This document shows positions 57,651 through 64,000 of a stretch of DNA of 64,000 bases, piece after piece. Within the stretch, counting starts at the first letter, position 1; each line of letters opens with the position of its first letter. The notes under the pieces were generated by a model, which saw only the letters and a program-made list of their open reading frames with translations, made no database searches and was not told the origin of the DNA. The DNA is taken from the NCBI GenBank assembly GCA_011319805.1, contig SJRY01000294.1, forward strand, positions 62,001-126,000, given 5' to 3'. The position numbers and the translations under genes were made by a program. Origin of the DNA: Macrocybe gigantea. Taxonomy: Eukaryota > Basidiomycota > Agaricomycetes > Agaricales > Callistosporiaceae.

Positions 57651-57991
57651 CGATGAAACGGGTGGCTCTGCGCCTCGTGCATCCGCCCGCCTGTGCTGCG
57701 AGGGTTGCAAATCAACCTAAAATTTATGAAACGTGAAGGTTAGAATTGCCAATATGCCATTTCTCCGTCAACTGTGTCGTATCTCCGTGTCTTGTGTACC
57801 ATTATCTGATTGCATTCGCTGATTGGTTTCTTATCCCAATGATGATAAAGGCGTGAAATGCTATCATTTCAGTAGCCCACACTATCGTTCTTGACTTTCA
57901 TCGCCTTTCACCTCATTTGACTGCAAGCATGTAGAAAGGTGTGTTCATTTTTACAAAAAGAAAACCAACCACGCTTCTTGGGCTACGATGT
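57651..57991. other. Intergenic interval
   Basis: About 340 nt between convergent genes; no structure seen beyond likely 3' UTRs. Confidence 0.5.
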
Positions 57992-58674
57992 TTAAAGGAG
58001 CCATGGTCTGCCGCTGGCCGTGTGTACGCCGCCCGCCCCCGCGGAGGGCGCTTTCCCCGGCTCAACCTCGCCTGCGTAGGACTTATCTGGTTGATCTTTG
58101 CAGATCTCCTCAGGATCAATGTGTTCGTGAATGCACCATCCTTGTCCTGGCATGCTCCAGCCCTGCCGGTCGGACATCGAGATACATTGACGCGAGGGGG
58201 CGGGGATGTAGAATGCGGCAGGAATGACGAGATCATTCAAGTTGCTGTATTTAATGTTCCGACAGACAGAGTAGGTCGTCGTGATGCGACGCAGCTTCAA
58301 CCGAAGAAGTTCGTGCGGAATACCGATAGATCGACACGCTACCCTTCAATGCCGAGCGTCAAATCAGCTCAAAACGGTCTACGAACTCCCGAGTTGCCAA
58401 CGGATTGACATACTGATGATTCGCTATCCAGAACCTGTTCCTATCGGCTACACGGTCCCGCAGCTTTTTGCATGTGGGCACGTCTTTGTTGGAATACTTT
58501 CTGCTTTGTGCTCTGCACTCATCGCATTCTATGTTCGGAACCGGAGCAGGCGACGACGGTGGCGTCAGTGGTGGCTGGTCTGCCCTGGCGCTGAGGCCCT
58601 GGTCCAACGGCAAGGTGTGCGGAGGAGGCGAGGAACGCGAAGGTCGCCAAAAGAACCACAGTGAAGAGTTGCAT
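57992..58674 (-). CDS. Small secreted cysteine-containing protein (copy 1)
   Basis: Reads leftwards from MQLFTVVLLATFAFLASSAH, a clear signal peptide. After a one-base loss near 58610 it continues with Pro-rich SPAPVPNIECDECRAQSRKY, then, after a GTATGT intron near 58428-58368, with TTTYSVCRNIKYSNLNDLVI, PAAFYIPAPSRQCISMSDRQ and GWCIHEHIDPEEICKDQPDK, ending at 57992. The even spread of Cys suggests disulfides in an extracellular protein. A truncated paralogue lies next to it (59318-59665), sharing the block IPxxxQCI and the HEHxDPEE(I/L)C...DKSYA signature. No known family is recognised; it could be a small effector-like or cell-wall protein. Confidence 0.65.
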
Positions 58675-59317
58675 AGTAGAATACGTTAAAGGACCGGATA
58701 TGCAATGCAGTGAGAACGACGTTGGGTTGGAAGACCAGCTTCCTTTTTTTTTCGTTTTCGCAACGTGAAGGCGGCCTTTTTAAACGTGATTTCAAGGCCA
58801 CAGTATCACTCCGACATCGCAAATGCATAGATTGCGGATAACCGAGTGACTGAGTTGAGCTGACGGCGTGAATAGTTAAGCGGCAAAGATCATTGGTACC
58901 ACCAACGACACCGACTGTGACCTGCAGTCCTGCGCTGGCGCCGTAAGCATATAGAATGCTCTTCAATGCCCAAGGGAACTCGCCTCAAGGGACTCGGTGC
59001 AGTGCCGTCTTCTCTCGTTTCTCTTCTTCTGGTATTGATGCAACATCAGCTCTGGTGTACAGATTATCCTATTCTTGTGCTGTGAACGCTTCATGATAGA
59101 GATTGAAACACATCACACTCTGGCACCTCGATCGTCATTGCTCTCTCGATATCCGTCCCGTTACTAGTGGGCGGTAATTGTTATGCAAACAGTTCCTGCG
59201 GATATTGGATCCAGTATTTCCGAATAGTACTAGTAGGCAGAGAGATTGGTTTCTCCAAAAGATCTGTGAACAAAACACATGCAGCGCGACCTGGCATTGA
59301 TATTTTCCAATGCCACA
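58675..59317. other. Intergenic region with decayed duplicate material
   Basis: Contains the promoter of secreted copy 1. The part near 58745-58830 resembles the 3' flank of the gene at 60398-61576 (T run, then similar words around 60300-60380), suggesting it was copied with the neighbouring duplications. A minus-strand open stretch near 58980-58860 (VTVGVVGGTNDLC) may be a coding relic. No intact gene. Confidence 0.35.
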
Positions 59318-59665
59318 TCAAGTCTGTTCCCATGGCATAGCATCGCTCTTCAACGATACGTAATCTGTGAAAGGATTACGCGATGATTGGCGCAAAATGT
59401 TCGGAAGGGCCATTGGGGGCCCACTGGAAGGACCCTTGTTGGTCCTGTCCGCATACGACTTATCTCGTTCGCTGCTGCACAACTCCTCAGGGTCGTAGTG
59501 TTCATGAATCATGAATACACAACCCAGGCCCTTGCGCTCTCCTTTCGCTGTGAGAGCCGGTGCCTCGATGCACTGATTGGCACTCGGGATGTAGTATACG
59601 GCAGCAATGACGCGGAGAGCCTGCTGCGAATTGTTGATATGACTACAGGCAGAGTACGATATAGG
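59318..59665 (-). pseudogene. 5'-truncated paralogue of the small secreted protein (copy 2)
   Basis: Only the C-terminal half is present: ACSHINNSQQALRVIAAVYY, IPSANQCIEAPALTAKGERK, GLGCVFMIHEHYDPEELCSS and ERDKSYAD, ending EQT and a stop at 59318. It aligns with copy 1 over the QCI, HEHxDPEE(I/L)C and DKSYA blocks. No signal peptide or first exon precedes it; the A-rich sequence and the MITE at 59739 lie where the 5' half should be. Unless the 5' exon is far away beyond the MITE, it is a pseudogene. Confidence 0.6.
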
Positions 59666-59730
59666 CGCAATTGAAGAGAGATTTCTGATCTACAGAGCGA
59701 GAAAAAAAAAACGACCAAGCATCCGAGTTG

Positions 59731-59738
59731 GGTACATG
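59731..59738 (+). repeat. Left target-site duplication of the MITE (GGTACATG)
   Basis: The octamer GGTACATG borders the left terminal inverted repeat and is repeated exactly at 60262-60269 on the other side. Confidence 0.85.
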
Positions 59739-60261
59739 AGGACCCCTGATAATCCCCACCAAGGTCGGTTCCCAAATTTCGGCGAAAACCCCCATTTTTG
59801 TCCGGACATGAAAATCCAAAATTTTCCGTTTTTGTCCGGCATCACTACCGACCTCTCACCAAGGTGACCAAATTTGTCCAAACTCGCCACCGACCTTCCG
59901 GGGCGCCGAAAATCCTTTTTTTTTTTTCGACTTAGAGCTGTTTCAGATTCTACGGTTGGACAATGTCATTTACCAAGTTATTCAACAGTAAAACACAAAA
60001 TGCTGCCTGGGGGGGATTGAACTACAAGCCTCATGTAAAGCAACTCCAGGACGCGCGCAATACCAGTCGGGCATATATATCTCTCATGTCAGATATGGAA
60101 CCAACCTCATCAAACCAAAGGCCCCCCCAATGTCCGAACTGGAACTGACCTGTCGGCCGCTGAAGGACAATTTTGTCCGGCATTTCTACCGACCTTCGGG
60201 CCCAAAAACCCCAAATTGTCCGACATGAGGTCCGACCTTAGTAGGGATTATCAGGGGTCCT
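59739..60261. mobile_element. Non-autonomous DNA transposon (MITE), 523 bp, hAT-like
   Basis: The ends are inverted repeats: the left end starts AGGACCCCTGATAATCCC and the right end is its reverse complement; allowing two mismatches the similarity extends over about 30 bp (to AAGGTCGG). An 8-bp direct repeat GGTACATG flanks both ends exactly. Inside are several copies of a TTGTCCGG / ACCGACCT type sub-repeat, mostly near the ends, and no transposase-like ORF. The 8-bp target duplication is usual for hAT (also Merlin/P) transposases, so it would be moved in trans by such an element. The near-perfect ends and target duplication suggest a fairly recent insertion. Confidence 0.88.
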
Positions 60262-60269
60262 GGTACATG
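60262..60269 (+). repeat. Right target-site duplication of the MITE (GGTACATG)
   Basis: Exact copy of the octamer at 59731-59738, directly after the right terminal inverted repeat. Confidence 0.85.
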
Positions 60270-60397
60270 GCGTGGGAAGGATCATAAGCTAGGCCTTTTT
60301 TTTCGGGCGATTGACGGGCGATCTCTTTTGAAATACGATTTTAAGGACATTGGTATCATTCACCATCGTAAACATATGCTCCAAGATACCAATGGCA

Positions 60398-61576
60398 TTA
60401 CGGGAAGGTCGCTTTGAGCGCATCAGCCCACGCCGCATACGCAGAATCATTGCGGGACACGGCGGACTGTTCGATATGAACAAAGGAACCAGTAGCGAGC
60501 CTGGGTGTCGAGGCTCTTGTGCACACTGGTATATTGTTAATAAGACGTCCGACGATGTTCTTGGTAGCTGTCAGAACGCAAGTGCTATCCGAAGGCAGAG
60601 ATACATTCCATGAAGGAAACGACCTGTGCAGATTCGCTTTCAGACGCTTGACAGGTCGATCGACGCTATCAGTGTACCATGAAGCCGTTGCTGAATGGCA
60701 GCATCAATATCATTTCAACATGCCCATTTTCTACAAGTACTCACCAATGCCACTGGAAAGAAAGATTTGGTCATATTTACAAGTTGAAGCGCCTTTGCCA
60801 TGCATCTGGATAAAGGCGCATGAGGCTCCAGGACAACCCCCATTGGCACTTTGCCATGCAATGATAGCTCTATTTGCGTCGAAGAATGGCTGGTGCTGCG
60901 CAAGCACTCTTCGGTACGAGCAAGGCGAACAGAGTAAAGACGTGTATGCTCACGTTGTCATGTGCTGGATCCGTCTTGTAATATGCCGTACCACCGGTGA
61001 TGCAATCCGTGAGTACCCGATATGACAAGCGACTTCGGCCAGCCACGAGCAGACTTCTTGCATTCACAGCTTTGAACAGCGCAGCGGCCTGCTCTGGGGT
61101 ATACAAGTCATATGCCGGGTGAGGCGCCGACAGATGTAAATTTCGCGGGGCTGCCGTGGTGGAGGCATGAACGATGAACGTTCCCCATCCTTTGATGAAG
61201 TATCCGTCCTGGGATTGAGTCTCGGACAAAACGCAGTAGGACGATCCATCGCGTCTGCGAACAACGATATTGCGTAGATCCCGCTCAAGGATGAAGGAAG
61301 GGCGGCGGACAGACAGTCCTCGTTGCTACGGACTTGCAGCAATGCCGAAATGGCATCCTGCCACGCAACTCGTTCCGAGGCGGTAGGCTGGGCTTGATCG
61401 TAAGTCGACGCAGTGTAATAATCGGCTGGGACAGTGTACGCGTCCAGACAGACGATGAGCTGGTGAAGCGTCGTCACCGACGTATAGCTAACACAAAGAG
61501 CTGAACTGGAAGATGAGTGTCGTGTTCCAAATCCGATAGCAGTGAGGAGATGGAAGAAGAACGAGGAAAAGAGCAT
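60398..61576 (-). CDS. Secreted hypothetical protein, family X copy 1
   Basis: Reads leftwards from MLFSSFFFHLLTAIGFGTRH, a signal-peptide-like start. Further blocks: TTLHQLIVCLDAYTVPADYY, VAWQDAISALLQVRSNEDCL, then after a frame change near 61285 RDGSSYCVLSETQSQDGYFI, KGWGTFIV, HLSAPHPAYDLYTPEQAAAL, NARSLLVAGRSRLSY and YYKTDPAHDN; after introns FFDANRAIIAWQSANGGCPG, FIQMHGKGASTC, SLPSDSTCVLTATKNIVGRL and FVHIEQSAVSRNDSAYAAWA, with the stop at 60398. The ordered APHPxxDxxTPEQ, HGKG and HIEQ motifs look like metal-ligand or catalytic sites of a hydrolase, and similar patterns occur in uncharacterised bacterial secreted proteins; the activity is not known. Tandem duplicate of 62248-63446. Confidence 0.72.
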
Positions 61577-62247
61577 CCTACGGAAATGGTGCCTCAGCCA
61601 ATCGTAACTGTCAGTGCTTAAAAGTCCGATTCTGGTTCCCTGATGCCACTCTTCGGACAGCATCAGGGCTGATTTACGTTTTACTCTGTTGTTGGAGTTT
61701 GTACGAAACGGATTTTAACATCGATTAAGCGAACAGCAGCACAAGTCGCCGTCTGGTACGAAGTCGGCCCGTAATTATTGCATTACGGCTGTCGCACAGG
61801 CGGCCATCTGCCCAGCGGCTTCGAATGAAACACGTTGGTCTGGGGATGCTGGTTGACCGCCAGTTCATTGTAGCGACTTGAACTTCGTTCCAGATCATGG
61901 AGAATCAGAATGATCGGCGACTACGTTACGTGTGCATACTGATCACAAAAATTTCCAAATTTGCCCGTATCTCAGCTCCGCGGTCAATGTTGAATATTCG
62001 ATGGTGCACTAATGATGACGGACTTCAACGAGCACCAGTTGAGGGCATCAAACCTTCAATTTGCCGCTCACGTCTCCATATGCAGGATAGTATGCAGAAA
62101 CAAGGGCGGAATCTTCTCTGTTTCACCCTTCATCTTGGGCTGGCTTTGTCAAAAGGCACACTGTCATCGACGTCACGACGTATGATAATTTTAGTATGAA
62201 TGTGGACCATGAAGTGATACAAGCCGTTCACGATTCCTCGTGTCAAA
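61577..62247. other. Spacer between the two family X genes
   Basis: About 670 nt holding the promoter of copy 1 and the 3' flank of copy 2. No further gene or repeat recognised. Confidence 0.45.
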
Positions 62248-63446
62248 TCATGGGGCGATCTGGAAGGCCAGCCTCAACGCATTCGCCCATGCCGCATACA
62301 CAGACTCGCCGCGTGAAACGGCGGCCTGTTCGATGTGTATAAAAGCACCGGTGGCCAAGTCGGGAGCTGAGCCGTCGTGCAGACTGTCGACTCGGGCACA
62401 CCATTCAGCATTCTGCCTACAATGTTCTTTGTAGCCCTGAGCTTGCACGAGCTGTCCGAAGGAAGCGATACGTTCCACTGAGGAAATATGTTATGCAAGT
62501 GCGTCTTGAGTCGCTTGATGGCCGGTCAACACCATTGGTATACCATAGAGCGTCTTCTGAGGTGTTGGTTCGAGGTATGAAGTATATGGACCGTCATCGT
62601 CATGTAATACTCACCTATGCCGCTTGACATGAATATCTGATCATATCTGCAGGTCGAGGCACCCTTGCCATGCAGCTGGATAAATGCGCATGTTTCACCG
62701 GGACATCCGCCGTTAGCATTTTGCCACGCCATGGTAGCCTTACTAGCATCGAAGAACGGTTGAGACTGCATAAGGGCCGCGCTTCAGCATTTTGAGCTCA
62801 AAGGTCGGTGTGCAATACATCACCTTGTCATGCGCCGGGTCCGTCTTATAGTACACTGCATTACCCCGAACGCAATCCGTGGACGCTTTGTACGCCAACC
62901 GACTGCGACCAGCAATCAAAAGACTTTTCGCATTCATGGATTTGAACAACGCGGTCGCCTGCTCGGGAGTGTGCAAGTCGTAAGCAGGATGGGGCGCCGA
63001 GAAATGGAGATGCCGTGAGGCCCATGTGCGCGAAGCTGGCACGACGAACGTCCCCCATCCCTTGGCAAAATAACCGCCCAGCGACCGTGTCTCCGACAGA
63101 ACGCAGTAAGACGTTCGTCGCTTTCCGTGAACAGCGACACGGCATAGCTCTCGTCCAGAGATGGCGGAAGAGAGACCGACAAGCAGTCGCAATCGCTCTC
63201 GACTTGCAGCAAGGCAGAGATAGTCTCTGACCATGCGGCACGTTGCTCCAGCGTGGGCTGAGCATCGTCGTATGTGGATTTGCTGTAATACCCCTCTGGC
63301 ACGGTGTACTGATCAAGGCATAGGACGAGTTGGCGAAGCGTCTTGACTGAACCGTGATTCAGACAAAGCGCTCCTCCATAGGCTGGGAATCCTAACCAGT
63401 ATTGAACGAGATTGAGAAAATAAATCAGAAAGGAATATAGAAACAT
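62248..63446 (-). CDS. Secreted hypothetical protein, family X copy 2
   Basis: Paralogue of the neighbouring gene with the same block order: MFLYSFLIYFLNLVQYWLGF (signal peptide), KTLRQLVLCLDQYTVPEGYY, ETISALLQVESDCDCLSVSL, then after a frame change near 63145 RRTSYCVLSETRSLGGYFAK, GWGTFVV, HFSAPHPAYDLHTPEQATAL, NAKSLLIAGRSRLAY and YYKTDPAHDK; after introns FFDASKATMAWQNANGGCPG, FIQLHGKGASTC, SLPSDSSCKLRATKNIVGRM and FIHIEQAAVSRGESVYAAWA, with the stop at 62248. A further single-base loss is near 62385. The paralogue supplies the reading frame on both sides of each break, so sequence error is the likely cause. High conservation of the inner motifs points to selection on function. Confidence 0.72.
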
Positions 63447-64000
63447 TGCGTACTGGTGGTTCCTTGTGATTCGTTGCTCTGCATATAAATTGCAACCTGT
63501 GAACATCAGTGAAAGGAAATGCAGCTGCAAGTTCCGGAGCCTTGAGTTGGAGGCGAGGTTGCCTTGCGGCCTTGCATGAGGCAGATACAAAGTGTCAAAC
63601 ATATATAGCGCTCGCTGAAAATGGTCAAATCTATCGTGAGGTGTTGTCCACCCCATGGCGGTCTGTTGAATTGGAAGCTGGGAAGAATACGAGTGAGCAG
63701 TCATGCACACCAGTCACCGAATCGAATGTATGTATGTATAATTGAATGATTAGCCTTATTATGACCTGGAATATAAGTCAGATAAGAAACTCTGGTATTT
63801 ATGTCGGGAGAGCAGAGAAAGAATGATCGGTGAATGAGAAGAGGCAGGATCGTGAATATGTACCATGGATGTGGAGCAAAACCAGAGAAAATGCCCTGAA
63901 ACAGCGATATGGATATCAAACAGAGAGAAAAAAAAGTAAAACCGACGCAAGACTTTTCGGGATCCAAACGACAGGAAAGGGAAAGAAGATAAAGACAGCA
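63447..64000. other. Right-end interval
   Basis: Upstream region of family X copy 2, up to the window edge. No coding exon that I can support; several purine-rich tracts near 63800-63990. Confidence 0.45.

Noticed and set aside
59739..60261. Short plus-strand ORF inside the MITE as a possible transposase
   Set aside because: Only about 60 codons, no DDE or zinc-finger motif; the element is non-autonomous.

Overview
The window is nuclear DNA of a filamentous basidiomycete fungus, most likely an Agaricomycete. Most genes are split by many short GT-AG introns of about 50-70 nt. Intergenic spaces are short, neighbours are often divergent, and the protein families include a DUF7082 protein, an F-box protein, basidiomycete-style CRIB kinase, SET2, UTP10 and RPA49, and secreted proteins with fungal signal peptides. 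There is one nuclear tRNA-Leu. I see no bacterial, viral or CRISPR features.

Layout. 0-8 kb: the C-terminal end of a SNF2-family helicase, a peroxisomal Lon protease with a PTS1 tail, and an intronless APH-type phosphotransferase. 8-12 kb: a gene-poor stretch with a degraded or frameshifted unknown gene on the minus strand. 12-19 kb: a DUF7082 protein, tRNA-Leu(UAG), an F-box protein, a secreted-type gene relic and an IQ+BAG co-chaperone. 19-33 kb: a YP-rich hypothetical protein, a SRPBCC (START-like) protein, the very large ribosome-biogenesis gene UTP10 and, convergent with it, a CRIB-domain PAK-like kinase. 33-37.4 kb: gene-poor. 37.4-57.7 kb: a dense housekeeping block with a small Cys-rich protein, RNA polymerase I subunit RPA49, histone H3K36 methyltransferase SET2, a disordered basic protein, a DUF1365 protein, a membrane RING-CH ubiquitin ligase, an SR splicing factor, a PPR-like mitochondrial protein, a PDAP1-like phosphoprotein, complex I LYR subunit NDUFA6, an unrecognised protein and a cation-efflux-like membrane protein. 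58-63.5 kb: an accessory region of two small secreted-protein families, each duplicated, with a DNA-transposon-derived MITE (30-bp imperfect TIRs, 8-bp target-site duplication) in the middle.

Two themes cut across the window. First, many otherwise well conserved genes need exactly one added base to restore frame (about 20 sites, often in short homopolymers). This looks much more like homopolymer under-calling in the assembly than genuine decay, so most frameshifted genes are annotated as CDS with the site noted. Second, many genes form divergent pairs with 40-200 nt between start codons, and several of these promoters carry a palindromic CACGTG (E-box/Cbf1-type) element. Functionally the core block joins ribosome production (UTP10, RPA49), chromatin and splicing (SET2, SR protein, SNF2 helicase), mitochondrial function (NDUFA6, PPR) and protein quality control (Lon, BAG, RING-CH); there is no metabolic gene cluster. 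The most novel material is the secreted-protein/MITE region at 58-63.5 kb.
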